NCBI GenBank assembly: GCA_002705205.1
Contig: PAHP01000001.1
Location: forward strand, 1 to 49,441
From: Flavobacteriales bacterium
GTDB lineage: Bacteria > Bacteroidota > Bacteroidia > Flavobacteriales > BACL11
Reading direction: 5' to 3'
DNA: 49,441 bases
Both the position numbers and the translations under genes were made by a program. Shown here in pieces: positions 34,677 through 45,400 of this stretch. The notes beneath the pieces were generated by a model. That model searched no databases, was not told where the DNA came from, and saw only the letters and a list, made by a program, of their open reading frames with translations. Numbering within the stretch: the stretch's first letter is position 1; the number at the start of each line of letters is the position of its first letter.

Positions 34677-36666
34677 TTCTTTTTTTAGTTGGATTTATCG
34701 TTTTCTTGACTTTGCTTATTTTTTCTTTATCCATATTTATAAGCTTCTCTTCTTCATATGATTTCCACTTTCTTACTCCAAATATTTTTTCTAGATCAGT
34801 TTTAAAGATAACCTCATTCTCTAAAAGTTCAGCTCCTAATTTTTCCACCTTATCCTTATGTTCTAGTAGTATTTTCTTAGCTCTTGCATACTGTTCATCT
34901 AGTATTTTGCTAACTTCTTTATCAATTTGTTGGGCTCTTTCTTCAGAATATGGTTTGGTAAATCCTGATTGTTGTCCTGAAGAATCATAATATGAGATGT
35001 TACCTACTTTAGAACTTAAACCATAAATACTTACCATAGCATATGCCTGTTTAGTTACTTTTTCTAAATCGGATAATGCGCCAGTTGATATTTTTCCAAA
35101 AAATAGCTCCTCAGAGGCTCTTCCTCCCATAGCAGCACATATCTCATCAAGCATTTGTTCTGTGGTTGTAAGTTGCCTTTCTTCTGGTAAATACCATGCA
35201 GCACCTAACGATTTTCCTCTTGGAACAATAGTTACTTTAACAAGAGGTGAGGCATATTCTAACATCCAACTAACAGTTGCGTGTCCTGCCTCATGGTAGG
35301 CAATTGTTTTCTTCTCATTAGCAGAGATGATTTTTGATTTCTTTTCTAATCCGCCGATTATTCTGTCTACAGCATCAAGGAAATCTTGTTTTTCAACCTT
35401 ATTCTTTGACTTTCTTGCAGCAATAAGTGCAGCTTCATTACATACATTAGCTATATCAGCACCACTAAAACCAGGTGTTTGTCGGGCTAAGAAATTAACA
35501 TCCATATTCTTAGTAAGCTTAATTGGATTAAGGTGGACTTCAAATATTTGTTTTCTTTCTAATAGATCAGGTAAGTCAACAAATATTTGTCTGTCAAACC
35601 TTCCTGCCCTTGTAAGTGCTTTGTCAAGTACATCAGCTCTATTTGTAGCAGCCATTACAATTACACCAGAGTTAGTTCCAAAACCATCCATTTCAGTAAG
35701 TAATTGATTTAAAGTGTTCTCTCTTTCATCATTACTTCCTGTCATTGCATTTTTTCCTCTTGCCCGGCCAATAGCATCTATTTCATCAATAAATATAATT
35801 GCAGGAGCTTTTTCCTTAGCTTGCTTAAATAGATCACGAACTCTACTTGCCCCAACACCAACAAACATTTCAACAAAATCAGATCCAGATAAAGAGAAGA
35901 AAGGGACTTTTGCTTCGCCTGCAACGGCTTTCGCTAATAATGTTTTACCTGTTCCAGGAGGACCAACTAACATCGCTCCTCTAGGTATCTTACCACCTAG
36001 TTTTGTGTATTTTTCAGGAGCTTTTAAAAAGTCAACTATTTCTGTTATTTCTTCCTTTGCTTCTTCTAGTCCTGCAACATCTTTAAAAGTCACATTAATA
36101 TCTGCTTTATCTACTAATTTGTCTTTTGTTTTTCCAATATTAAAGATTTGTCCTCCTCCAGCTCCACCACTCATTCTTTTCATTATAAATATCCATATGA
36201 ATACAAAGAAAAGAAGAGGTAGGATCCATCCTAGGATGTCGCCAAAGACATCTTTACGGGTTTCATAGTAAGGTGAGATGATATCATAATTATCAAATGA
36301 TGATTGAGCATCCTTTAAGTCTGTAGCAAATGTTTCTACTGAGCCAATCTCAAAATAATAATGAGGACCATAGTTTGGGGTGTTACCAAAATTTTTCTTA
36401 CTTACATCTTTAAACTGCTCTTCTGATAAGTACTGCTTCTTAATATAGATATATGCTTTTTCCTTATTTACAATTACTATTTTTTCAACCTTACCTTCTT
36501 GTAGCATATCTTGATTAAATTTCTGCCAATTTGTTGGTTTTGTAACCTCATTGCCAATAAAATTTAAGCCAATAAAGAAGATAAAAATAATCGCATAAAT
36601 CCAGTATATTTTAAATTTGAATCCTTTTATACCTCCAGGGAAGTTAGATTTTTTCTGTTTGCCCAT
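34669..36666 (-). CDS. ftsH: ATP-dependent zinc metalloprotease FtsH
   Basis: The 665-residue protein has two membrane helices (about 20-38 and 144-163) around a periplasmic domain. The AAA+ domain has Walker A GPPGTGKT at 235-242, Walker [13 protein letters not shown], and the second region of homology [19 protein letters not shown]. The M41 protease domain has the zinc site [12 protein letters not shown]. It degrades membrane and short-lived cytosolic proteins, including tmRNA-tagged ones in some species. It follows rsfS by ten bases. Confidence 0.97.
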   Translation of the reverse strand: MGKQKKSNFPGGIKGFKFKIYWIYAIIFIFFIGLNFIGNEVTKPTNWQKFNQDMLQEGKVEKIVIVNKEKAYIYIKKQYLSEEQFKDVSKKNFGNTPNYGPHYYFEIGSVETFATDLKDAQSSFDNYDIISPYYETRKDVFGDILGWILPLLFFVFIWIFIMKRMSGGAGGGQIFNIGKTKDKLVDKADINVTFKDVAGLEEAKEEITEIVDFLKAPEKYTKLGGKIPRGAMLVGPPGTGKTLLAKAVAGEAKVPFFSLSGSDFVEMFVGVGASRVRDLFKQAKEKAPAIIFIDEIDAIGRARGKNAMTGSNDERENTLNQLLTEMDGFGTNSGVIVMAATNRADVLDKALTRAGRFDRQIFVDLPDLLERKQIFEVHLNPIKLTKNMDVNFLARQTPGFSGADIANVCNEAALIAARKSKNKVEKQDFLDAVDRIIGGLEKKSKIISANEKKTIAYHEAGHATVSWMLEYASPLVKVTIVPRGKSLGAAWYLPEERQLTTTEQMLDEICAAMGGRASEELFFGKISTGALSDLEKVTKQAYAMVSIYGLSSKVGNISYYDSSGQQSGFTKPYSEERAQQIDKEVSKILDEQYARAKKILLEHKDKVEKLGAELLENEVIFKTDLEKIFGVRKWKSYEEEKLINMDKEKISKVKKTINPTKKRNE

Positions 36667-36676
36667 ATTTTATTTG

Positions 36677-37042
36677 TTAATCTTTATAATTTGTTAAAAC
36701 TGCATCACCCCAAAATTCCTCAATTTTATAAAAACATCTAGTTTTCTCTTGAAGGATATGAACAATAATATCAGAGTAATCCATTAAAACCCATTCTCCA
36801 ATATTATTTCCTTCAACATGCCAAGGTTTCTCTCCTAGATCTTTGGCGATTGTTTTTTTTAGGTTACTTTCTATTGAATTTACATGAGTACTAGATGTGC
36901 CTGTGCAAATAACAAAATATTTGCAGATAGCTGATTCTATTTTTCTCAAATCTAATGAGATCAGTTCCTTGCCTTTTACATTCTTTATTACATTTATAAT
37001 GTTTTCTAACAGAATATTTGTTTCGTCAAGTTTTTTAGCCAT
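36677..37042 (-). CDS. rsfS: Ribosomal silencing factor RsfS
   Basis: The 121-residue protein has KGKELISLDLRKIESAICKY, FVICTGTSSTHVNSI, KPWHVEGNNIGEWVLMDYSD and IVHILQEKTRCFYKIEEFW. This matches the full RsfS (Iojap) signature. It binds L14 on the 50S subunit and blocks subunit joining in starvation. It heads the rsfS-ftsH-DUF2007-cdsA-psd operon, a Bacteroidota arrangement. A TAnnTTTG box is 24 bases upstream. Confidence 0.95.
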   Translation of the reverse strand: MAKKLDETNILLENIINVIKNVKGKELISLDLRKIESAICKYFVICTGTSSTHVNSIESNLKKTIAKDLGEKPWHVEGNNIGEWVLMDYSDIIVHILQEKTRCFYKIEEFWGDAVLTNYKD

Positions 37043-37065
37043 ATATATTTTTAGATTTGCGAGTG

Positions 37066-37073
37066 CAAAAATA
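37066..37073 (-). promoter_or_regulatory. Putative -7 box (TATTTTTG) for the rsfS-ftsH operon
   Basis: TATTTTTG on the minus strand fits TAnnTTTG, ending 24 bases before the rsfS ATG in the 71-base divergent gap with birA. Confidence 0.5.
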
Positions 37074-37113
37074 CATTTTTTATAACAATAATATCTGATT
37101 AAATATTTCTGAT

Positions 37114-37839
37114 TTGTTTAACAAAAATATCATAAAACTTTCTGAGGTAGATTCTACGAATAATTATGCCTTATCTTTAAAAAATAATACTTTTTTTAAA
37201 CATGGTTTAGTTATTATTTCTGATTATCAAACAAGTGGTGTTGGTCAAAGAGGTAGTAGCTGGGAGAGTGAGAGAAGTAAGAATTTATTACTTTCTATAG
37301 TAATTGAGCCAGATATTTTATTAGCTGATAGATTTGATGTGAGTAGGCTTATATGCATATCAATTTGCGATTATTTACGGTCACTTGGATTAAATCCTAA
37401 AATAAAATGGCCTAATGACATTTTGGTGGATAATTCTAAAATTGCAGGAGTCTTGATTCATAATTTAATTTCAGAAGGAAAGATTACTCATTCTGTTGTT
37501 GGTGTTGGTTTGAATGTAAATCAGATAATTTTTTCTGAGTATTTTCCTAAGGCAGTATCTATAAGAAATAAGTTAGGAGGAGAGTTTAATCTTGAGGAAG
37601 TAAGAAGTAGTCTTCTTGATTTTTTTGAGGAGAATTTTTTTATGTTGAAGAATAGAAATGAACTGCAAATAAAATATTTAGAGGATCTTTTTATGAGAGA
37701 TAAGATCGCTTTATTCGAAAGAGAGAATCAAAGATTTAATGGGATTATTAAGTCAGTAACATTAGATGGATTGCTTATAGTTGAGATAGCTAAAAAAAGT
37801 AAGGAATTTAACCTGAAAGAAATTAAGATGATTTTTTAG
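37114..37839 (+). CDS. birA: Biotin--[acetyl-CoA-carboxylase] ligase
   Basis: The 241-residue monofunctional ligase lacks the DNA-binding domain of E. coli BirA. Visible are LSEVDSTNNYAL, the adenylate loop QTSGVGQRGSSWES, IKWPNDILVDNSKIAGVLI and VGVGLNVNQ. It attaches biotin to AccB, feeding the carboxylase whose beta subunit is encoded at 8622. The start is taken as a TTG at 37114, because no ATG precedes the conserved region. It ends on a TTAG shared with the next, convergent gene. Confidence 0.9.
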   Translation: MFNKNIIKLSEVDSTNNYALSLKNNTFFKHGLVIISDYQTSGVGQRGSSWESERSKNLLLSIVIEPDILLADRFDVSRLICISICDYLRSLGLNPKIKWPNDILVDNSKIAGVLIHNLISEGKITHSVVGVGLNVNQIIFSEYFPKAVSIRNKLGGEFNLEEVRSSLLDFFEENFFMLKNRNELQIKYLEDLFMRDKIALFERENQRFNGIIKSVTLDGLLIVEIAKKSKEFNLKEIKMIF

Positions 37840-38225
37840 ATGTTTTGCATTTTACTTGCAAGTAGGTTTAAGAATTGAGTAAGAGGCTTTTCAACCATCA
37901 TTTTCATCATCATATTTAGTTCTGCATTAATTTCTAATCTTGCTTGGCATTGTTTCTTCTTGTCAGTTATATAACAATGTAATGAGAAAGGGGCTTGACT
38001 TCCTTTTGCTATTAGTGATATCTTAGAATATTCTATTTTTTCTGCAATTTGAAGTTCTATTTTTGGCATGCCTTTCATCTTAAAAGAACAAGTGTTTTTA
38101 TCGCTAGAAAACTCATCTACTTCGGAAGGCATAATCTCTTTTAAGTTGTTAAGATCTTCAATTTTTTTAAAGAATGATTCAGCTGTTCTATTTATTATTA
38201 CTTCAGGAGATTTAAATGTTACCAT
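37836..38225 (-). CDS. SRPBCC-fold protein of unknown function
   Basis: The 129-residue protein begins VTFKSPEVIINRTAESFFKK with a pattern of a beta-grip START/SRPBCC domain (a strand, two short helices, then strands). It ends with a long Met-rich helix (ELNMMMKMMVEKPLTQFLN). Such proteins hold hydrophobic ligands, but the ligand is unknown. It lies three bases downstream of pyrE and is likely cotranscribed with it. Confidence 0.75.
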   Translation of the reverse strand: MVTFKSPEVIINRTAESFFKKIEDLNNLKEIMPSEVDEFSSDKNTCSFKMKGMPKIELQIAEKIEYSKISLIAKGSQAPFSLHCYITDKKKQCQARLEINAELNMMMKMMVEKPLTQFLNLLASKMQNI

Positions 38226-38228
38226 ATC

Positions 38229-38870
38229 TTATTTTTTCCAAATTGAAGGAGCTTCTCTCCATTTCTGTAGTACTGTTAATTCTGATTTGTCAATGTATTG
38301 CTGTTCTATTGCTTGTGGCAGCAAAGTATTGTAATCACATAATGAGACATATTCAGATCCTGCGTCTTTAAAGTTTTCTGTTGCTGTGTCAAATCCATAT
38401 GTAAATATAGAAACAGTTCCCTTTACATTCATTCCTGCATCTCTTAACACATTAGCAGCATCAAGACTACTTTTTCCACTGCTTATTAGATCTTCTACTA
38501 AAATAACTGACTGCCCTGCTTCGAAATATCCTTCAATTTGGTTTTGTTTGCCATGTTCTTTCGCTTGTGATCTAACATAAATAAAAGGTAGGCCTAGCTC
38601 TTCAGCAACTAAAGCACCATGAGGAATACCTGCAGTAGCAACACCTGCAATTACATTTGCTCCTTTGTAGTGGTTTTTTACAATTGCAGCAAGCCCTTGT
38701 CTGATATAGTTTCTTATTTCAGGGTAAGATAATGTTTTTCGATTGTCACAATAAATAGGCGAGTTCCAGCCAGAAGCCCACTTAAAAGGATTGTTAGGTT
38801 GTAAAATAATTGCGTTTATTTGCAGTAAAGATTTTGCTAGTTGCTTAGCAATGTCAGTATTATATATCAT
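38229..38870 (-). CDS. pyrE: Orotate phosphoribosyltransferase
   Basis: The 213-residue type I phosphoribosyltransferase has NPFKWASGWNSPIYCDNR, AGVATAGIPHGALVA, and the PRPP loop VILVEDLISSGKSSLDAANV. It makes OMP in pyrimidine synthesis. The ATG is one base from the ATG of the divergent Nudix gene. A TAnnTTTG box lies five bases before it, inside the Nudix reading frame, so the transcript is probably leaderless. Confidence 0.95.
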   Translation of the reverse strand: MIYNTDIAKQLAKSLLQINAIILQPNNPFKWASGWNSPIYCDNRKTLSYPEIRNYIRQGLAAIVKNHYKGANVIAGVATAGIPHGALVAEELGLPFIYVRSQAKEHGKQNQIEGYFEAGQSVILVEDLISSGKSSLDAANVLRDAGMNVKGTVSIFTYGFDTATENFKDAGSEYVSLCDYNTLLPQAIEQQYIDKSELTVLQKWREAPSIWKK

Positions 38871-38871
38871 A

Positions 38872-39333
38872 ATGCAAAAATATAAAGTTTACATAAATAA
38901 TAGTATTAAAATTATTACTGATAATTGGGAAGAATTTTGTGCAGATTATAGTATTATTGAAGCTGCAGGTGGCGTGGTATATAATAATGAAGATCAAGTG
39001 CTTATGATTTTTAGAAATGGAAAATGGGACTTGCCAAAGGGGAAATTAGAGATGACTGAAAATATAAAAGAGTGTGCAATTCGTGAAGTGGAAGAGGAGT
39101 GTGGAGTTAATGATTTAAGAATTATTAGTGAGATGCTAAGCACTTATCATACCTATAAATTAAATGGTCAATCAATATTAAAACGTGTATTCTGGTTTAA
39201 AATGTATACTCAATATAATAAAGAGCTTGTTCCTCAATCTAATGAAGGGATAACAAAAGTAGAGTGGGTAAATAAAGAGGATATTCCAAACAGATTAAAG
39301 AATGCTTATGCTAATATTAAAGAGCTCTTGTAG
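38872..39333 (+). CDS. Nudix hydrolase
   Basis: The start at 38872 (MQKYKVYINNS) gives 153 residues. An in-frame ATG at 38791 would run through the divergent pyrE gene and add 27 unlike residues, so it is rejected. The Nudix box is complete: GKLEMTENIKECAIREVEEE followed by CGV (G-x5-E-x7-REVxEExG). The substrate may be ADP-ribose, dNTP or a nucleotide sugar. It abuts the next gene (stop followed directly by ATG), so the two are cotranscribed. Confidence 0.88.
   Translation: MQKYKVYINNSIKIITDNWEEFCADYSIIEAAGGVVYNNEDQVLMIFRNGKWDLPKGKLEMTENIKECAIREVEEECGVNDLRIISEMLSTYHTYKLNGQSILKRVFWFKMYTQYNKELVPQSNEGITKVEWVNKEDIPNRLKNAYANIKELL
38875..38882 (-). promoter_or_regulatory. Putative -7 box (TATTTTTG) for pyrE, inside the Nudix gene start
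   Basis: TATTTTTG on the minus strand fits TAnnTTTG. Its final G is five bases before the A of the pyrE ATG, and the whole box lies in the first codons of the divergent gene. Transcription at the usual distance would start at the pyrE start codon. Confidence 0.45.
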
Positions 39334-41193
39334 ATGTATTATTTGAAATATTTTATAAAACTTTTTGTTTTTTGGCTTATTTACTTCTTCGTAAATCGTA
39401 TGTTCTTTGTTGCAAATTATTTAGATGAATTCTCAAAATTTTCATCAGATGAACTTTTAAAGATTATCCCAAAGTCATTTGGATTAGACATTTCTTTTGT
39501 AGCATATTTAGCAGTAATAATTTCTATTCTTTTATTCTTTAATGTAATAACTTTAAGTAAAAGGATTAATCTTATTGTAGGTAGCTTTATTTATTGGTTA
39601 AATACTTTTTTTATAGTAGTGTCTGCTTTAATAATAGGAGGGGAGATCTCTCTTTATGCTGAGTGGGGGACAAAACTTAATTTTAATGCAATTAGGCATT
39701 TTTCTAATCCATCAGAGGTCTTTCTGACAGCTACTATTGGTAATTATATTACAATGATTTTGGCAATATTAATTGCAATATTTTTTATAAAAATTTATGC
39801 AGTTTATGTACATCAAGATTTTAGTGCTAAAAGAAATAGTTTTAAAGGATTGCTTCTAAAAATAGTAAAATTACCTTTATCACTTGGTATATTTCTTCTT
39901 TTAATAAGAGGGGGATGGCAAGAAATTCCAATTAATTTGAGTGATGCTTATTTCTCAAATCATATAATATTGAATGATCTTGCAGTAAACCCTAATTGGA
40001 ATTTGATTCAGAATGTACTTAAGAACCAGAGTAACTTTAAAGGAAACCCTTATAAGAAACATTCGAAAGAGATGGTAGATAAGTTCTTCTCTAGTATTAA
40101 AGAAAAAAATGATTCTACTACATATATTCTTAATACAAAAAAGCCTAATATTATTTTTGTTTTATTAGAAAGTTGGTCAGCTGATAATGTTGAAAGTTTG
40201 GGTGGCTTAAAAGGAATTACGCCTCATTTTAAAGAACTTGAGAGTGAAGGTCTTCTTTTTACTAATTTTTATTCTAATGGCTGGACCTCTGATCAAGGGA
40301 TGAGTTCTATTTTTTCGTCTTTTCCTGTTTTTCCTTATGTGTCTATTATTAACCAAACTGATAAAGCACGAAAGTTACCTTCATTAAATAAGTCCCTTAA
40401 GGGGTATCATTCATCTTATTTTTTTGGAGGACAGTTAACTTATGGAAATATTAAGGGATATTTACTTACTCAAGGTTTTGATATAGTAAAAGATGAGGCT
40501 TATTTTAAACATCTTCCATCAGGAGCATTAGGGGTTCATGACGAGCATATGTTTTTTAACTTTAAAGAGGAATTAAAGTATCTTCCAGAACCTTTTATGA
40601 GTACACTCTTCACTATTAGCTCTCATTCTCCTTTTGATTTTCCTGGAGAACACAAGCTTTCTTTTAATAGTAAGGAGGATAAATATGTCAATTCAGTTGC
40701 TTATACGGATCAATGTTTGGGGGATTTTATTGAGAGTGTAAAGAATGAACATTGGTATAATAATACTTTGTTTGTAATTGTTGCTGATCATAGCCATAAT
40801 TCTCCTATAAAAAGAAGATTTGCAGAGAAGGAAAGATTCAAAATTCCAATGCTCTTGTATGGTGAAGTTCTCGATCCAAATTATAAAGGGTTTCATTGGG
40901 ATGTCTTAGGCTCACATATTGATATTGCTCCAAGCTTATTGGCTCAACTTGATATTGACGCTACTTGTTATCAATTCGGGAATAATCTTTTTAATAATTC
41001 AGAAAGAAGATATGTTCCTTATTCTTTTCCTAATGGATATGGATTAATAAGCAATGATGCGAGTTATGCTTTTAATGAGGGGTATTATAGGCAATTAGAG
41101 CTGCATGCTTCTGATAGTATTGAGATGAAAAAGATAAAAGAGGAAACTGAGATGTATTTCCAGTTTGCTTTTGACAGTTACCTTATTTATTAA
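39334..41193 (+). CDS. LTA-synthase-like membrane phosphotransferase/sulfatase-family protein
   Basis: The 619-residue protein has about five N-terminal membrane helices (to residue ~195) and a periplasmic alkaline-phosphatase/sulfatase-fold domain. Metal residues E279 (IIFVLLESWSADN) and nucleophile T318 (SNGWTSDQGMSSI) match the LtaS family, and ADHSHNSP supplies later metal ligands. Such enzymes add phosphoglycerol or phosphoethanolamine to glycans or lipid A, and also include sulfatases. Gram-negative members are poorly known. It abuts the Nudix gene and overlaps the convergent tolC-like gene by 11 bases. Confidence 0.88.
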   Translation: MYYLKYFIKLFVFWLIYFFVNRMFFVANYLDEFSKFSSDELLKIIPKSFGLDISFVAYLAVIISILLFFNVITLSKRINLIVGSFIYWLNTFFIVVSALIIGGEISLYAEWGTKLNFNAIRHFSNPSEVFLTATIGNYITMILAILIAIFFIKIYAVYVHQDFSAKRNSFKGLLLKIVKLPLSLGIFLLLIRGGWQEIPINLSDAYFSNHIILNDLAVNPNWNLIQNVLKNQSNFKGNPYKKHSKEMVDKFFSSIKEKNDSTTYILNTKKPNIIFVLLESWSADNVESLGGLKGITPHFKELESEGLLFTNFYSNGWTSDQGMSSIFSSFPVFPYVSIINQTDKARKLPSLNKSLKGYHSSYFFGGQLTYGNIKGYLLTQGFDIVKDEAYFKHLPSGALGVHDEHMFFNFKEELKYLPEPFMSTLFTISSHSPFDFPGEHKLSFNSKEDKYVNSVAYTDQCLGDFIESVKNEHWYNNTLFVIVADHSHNSPIKRRFAEKERFKIPMLLYGEVLDPNYKGFHWDVLGSHIDIAPSLLAQLDIDATCYQFGNNLFNNSERRYVPYSFPNGYGLISNDASYAFNEGYYRQLELHASDSIEMKKIKEETEMYFQFAFDSYLIY

Positions 41194-42499
41194 ATTCTTG
41201 AATAATACCTCCAGTAATCTTAAGTAAAGCAATTTTACTCTCAATTAAATTATAAGCTGCTTGCTGCGCATTGATTCCAGAGGTTATAAAGGCAATCTCA
41301 ATATCTCTTAACATAAAAGAATTCATCGTTCCTCTATTTTTTTCATCAATCGCTAGATTGTAGTTTGTTTCAGCAATCTTAAAAGCTTTCTGATTTAAGC
41401 TAAAAGCATTAATACAACTATTATATTTATCGTTATTTAATGATAATTGTAGTAAGACTTCGTTCTGAATTTTCTCGAGTTGTAAATTATGTACTTCATT
41501 CTGAATTTTCAGAGATCTTATATTTTGATAGAGTTTTCCCCCATCAAAGATTCGAAAATTAACTGAAAAATTTGCAAAATAGTTGATGCTTTTACCAGTA
41601 TTATTCATACTATTCGATAATTCACCAATATCATAATGACTCTCATTATATGCCCCTCCTGAGCTTATTGATATTACAGGATAAAAAGGTGACATAGCAA
41701 GTTTAATATCCTGTTTTGCTAATTGAATGTTATAATATTGATTCTTTATATTAGTATTATTTTTAAGCGTGCTTGCTTTTAGGTCATCATAATTAAACAG
41801 CTGGATTTTATGATCAATTTCTTCAGTAAGAAGCCAATCTTTTTCTATGTTTTTACCTAATGTAAGGTTGAGGTTCTTTATTGCATTTGTATAGTTTAGT
41901 TTTTGTAAAATAATATTAGAGCTGTCAGTTAACATAGAGTTCTCCATTTGCAATAATTCAATTTTACTACTTATGCCAATATCGTATTTTGTTTGTTCAT
42001 ATTCCAGTCTATTTTTAGCTAATTTTACTACTTTCTCTAATAACTCCAACTTGTCTTTTTGTAGTACACAATTGTAGTACTGTAAGATGATTCCTTGTAT
42101 CGTATTCTCAATAGTAAGAGTGGCATTATTATTACTTATGTTCTCTAGATTTTTCAATTTCTCTTTATTTGCTTTTATTGCAAATCCATTAAAAAGTGTC
42201 CAATTTACATTAGCATTCCCATTTAGATTTGTAGATCGCAACTCTTGTTGTATAAAAGAGGCCGGATTCTTTGATTGATCTGATAAAGACTCTTCTTTTT
42301 TAGCAGAGATCTGGATTGTTGGTAGCGCCCCAGCATTACCCCAATTATTGTTAATCTTGCTGATTTCTTGATTTTTAGAGCTTATTCTGATTTCATAATT
42401 TTCCCACATCCCTATTCTAATAGCATCTATTAAGCTAAGTGTATCTTGTCCTATAATGAGCTTAGGTAATAAGAATAATATTACAATGTATTTTTTCAT
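41183..42499 (-). CDS. TolC-family outer-membrane efflux protein
   Basis: The 438-residue protein has a signal peptide (cleaved after KLIIGQ) and two similar halves of long coiled helices, as in TolC: NANVNWTLFNGFAIKANKE in the first and YFANFSVNFRIFDGGKLYQNI in the second. It would form the trimeric channel through the outer membrane for the adjoining RND pump. It overlaps the pump gene by one base and is the third gene of the MFP-RND-TolC operon. Confidence 0.92.
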   Translation of the reverse strand: MKKYIVILFLLPKLIIGQDTLSLIDAIRIGMWENYEIRISSKNQEISKINNNWGNAGALPTIQISAKKEESLSDQSKNPASFIQQELRSTNLNGNANVNWTLFNGFAIKANKEKLKNLENISNNNATLTIENTIQGIILQYYNCVLQKDKLELLEKVVKLAKNRLEYEQTKYDIGISSKIELLQMENSMLTDSSNIILQKLNYTNAIKNLNLTLGKNIEKDWLLTEEIDHKIQLFNYDDLKASTLKNNTNIKNQYYNIQLAKQDIKLAMSPFYPVISISSGGAYNESHYDIGELSNSMNNTGKSINYFANFSVNFRIFDGGKLYQNIRSLKIQNEVHNLQLEKIQNEVLLQLSLNNDKYNSCINAFSLNQKAFKIAETNYNLAIDEKNRGTMNSFMLRDIEIAFITSGINAQQAAYNLIESKIALLKITGGIIQEFNK

Positions 42500-45400
42500 T
42501 AACTTGTTTCTATTTCAATTTGTCTTCTTTTTAATTTAGTGAATGGTTCTACTTCAATTTTACTGGGAGGTCTTTCTCCCCCAATCCATAACCACCATCT
42601 AGCACGTCTGATATCATTAAAATAAAGTATTAAAGATGGAAAGTAAAGTAATAGTATAATTGTGCTAAATAGAACACCAAATGCTACTGATATTGCCATT
42701 GGAACTAAGAATTGTGCTTGGAAGCTTTTTTCTAATATTAAAGGTGCAAGACCTACGAATGTTGTGATTGTTGTTAGGAGAATAGCTCTAAATCTGCTTT
42801 TCCCAGCTTCAATTGCTGCATTAGTCATATCCATTCCATCTGATAGGTTCCTGTTATATTTATCTAGCATGACTATTGCATCATTTACCAAAATCCCAAT
42901 TAGTGCAATGACACCCCAAACACTCATAATAGAGAAGGGTCTCCCTACAATCCCATGTCCTAAGATTGCTGAAAATATACCAAGAGGAACAACCATTAGA
43001 ATTAGTCTCGCCTGATAAAATGATTTGAAATTTAATGAAATTGTAAGTCCAATAAGAATCATGCTTATTAAAAATGCAATACCTAATCTTCTGCCACTAT
43101 CTGCAGCTTCTTCTGCCTGTCCCATGATTTTGTAGTTTACATCTGGAAACTGACTCTTTAATATGCTAAGATATTTCCGCTCTATTTCTTCATTAACTTC
43201 GGCTGAGAATTCCGCATTGTAAAGGGTAGCGTCAACTCTTATTTCTTTTGATCCATTAATATGATTTATTTTGACTCGACCTCTTTTATATTCATAATTT
43301 GCAACTTCCTCAAGAGGATACATTTCTCCACTCAGAGTTTTTATTTTCACCTTATTAAGGTCCTCAATGCTATTTCTGTTTTTTTCTGGGTATCTTAGCC
43401 ATATTTTCACTTCATCCCTACCAATAATGAGTCTTTGTGCTTCCTCTCCAAAGAACCCTTGTCGTATTTGTTTCATTATAGCAGCTTCATTTAAACCAAG
43501 CACATATGCTTTTTCTTTTAAATTAATATGAATTTCACGATTACCTATGCCTCCATTATCTATCACTTCTTTTACCATTACTACATTGCTAATTCTTTCT
43601 TTTAACCAATCTACTGCACTATTTAATTCCTTTTCATCTTCAGATTGTAATGAGATAGAAACTGCTTTTCCAAACTGCTGAAAACCTCCAACTGATATCT
43701 TCTCCATAATTGCTATTGAGTCAGGATGAATTCTTTTTTGCAACTCATTTGAGATGTCAATAGTTGAAATTAGGTCATTTTCTTTAATAGCTAATCGTAT
43801 ACTACCTACATGTGATCCTGATACTCCTAGATTCTCAGTAAAACCTACAGTTAAAGAAACATCCGTAAACAAGCTGTCATTAAATTCCTTAATTAGTTCT
43901 TGGTGATAGTTATTAATTATTGAATCAACATACCAAAGAAATTGTTCCGTTCTAAATTCTCGTTCTCCAGGTTTGTATGCAAATTCAATCTTAACTTCAT
44001 TAAAAGGAATTGCAGGAAAGAATGTCCATCTAATTACTCCTGTTACTAGTAAAATAGTGACAAGTGTCATCATGAGAACTGGAGTCCAAACATGTTTCCT
44101 GTAGTTTTTTATTAACTTAGTGTTTATCTTTGTATATGAATTTCTTAATTCCTTAAGTTTTGTTTCAATATTTTCTTTAAATATACTGTATCTTGTTTTG
44201 TCATTCTTTTTTAAAATTTTTCTTGAGGCGAGGTGAGCAGGTAGTATTAAAAATGCCTCAATCAATGAAAATAGTAGTGCCGCTATTACACTAAAAGCCA
44301 TTTCTTGCATCATTTCCATTTCACCTCCAACAAATAATAGAGTGGAGAAAACAAAAACAGTTGTAAGTACTGATGTAAATACAGGTGTTACCACTTCCAT
44401 AGTGCCATCAAGGGCTGCTTTCATTGGTGATTTGCCTTTTTCAAAATGCGCATATATATTTTCTGCAATTACAATCCCATCATCAACTAAGATACCGACT
44501 ACTAATATCATTCCAAATAATGAGATCATATTTATTGACATTCCATATAATATCCCAATAGAAATCATTCCAATAAATGAGAATGGAATCCCAAATGCTA
44601 CCCAGAGAGACAGCTTGAATGACAGAAACAAGCCAAGAACTAACACCACTAGAATTAATCCAAGTAATAAGTTGTTACTTAACGTCTCGATTCTTTGATC
44701 CAGCATATCAGAGAATTGGAAAATTGTTAGAATTTTATATTCAGGATTTTCAGTGTTAAATGTCGTAATGTATGATTGAATTGATGTTGCGATTTTTTTA
44801 ATGTCTTCATCAGGAGTTTTTGTAATCATAAAATTAATTGCTCTCTCTCCATTTACATACGATTTGACTGGGATGTCAGAAAAATCTAGAGATACTTTTG
44901 CAATATCTTTAAGCCTTAAAACATCTCCATTTCTCTCTGAGAATATTACAATGTCTTCAACTCCTTCTGTAGTCGTTTTTCTATTATTAGATCTTATAAT
45001 TATTTCATCTTTCTGAGTTTTTATACTACCTCCAGATATATCAATGTTACTTGTTTTTATAGCAGTGCTAATTATATCAAAGTTGATGTTATGTCTTATT
45101 AGCGCATCTTCATTAATCTCTACTGAAATAATAATAGGGGCATAGCCAATGACTTCTATTTGACTAATCTCATCATCATTTAATAGTTTTTGTTCAATAC
45201 CATCTGCTTTTTCTTTTAAAAGCCAAAGGTTATCTGGACCTGTAAGGGCATAGAATCCAACCATATTCCCCATTCCTCCTGGACCTCTACTATTTTGTTT
45301 TCGTACTGTTGGTTTTTCAGCTCCTTGAGGAAAAGAGTAGATAGCATCAACGGAATTTTTTACATTTTGTAATACTTCATCAATGTCAAACCCTTCATAA

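Noticed and set aside
35714-36268. A 184-codon open frame opposite ftsH
   Set aside because: It is antisense to the conserved AAA+ region of ftsH. Its composition follows from that gene, and no family features are seen.
38791-38871. A longer start for the Nudix gene at 38791
   Set aside because: It would overlap the first 80 bases of divergent pyrE, and the extra residues look like antisense of that gene.
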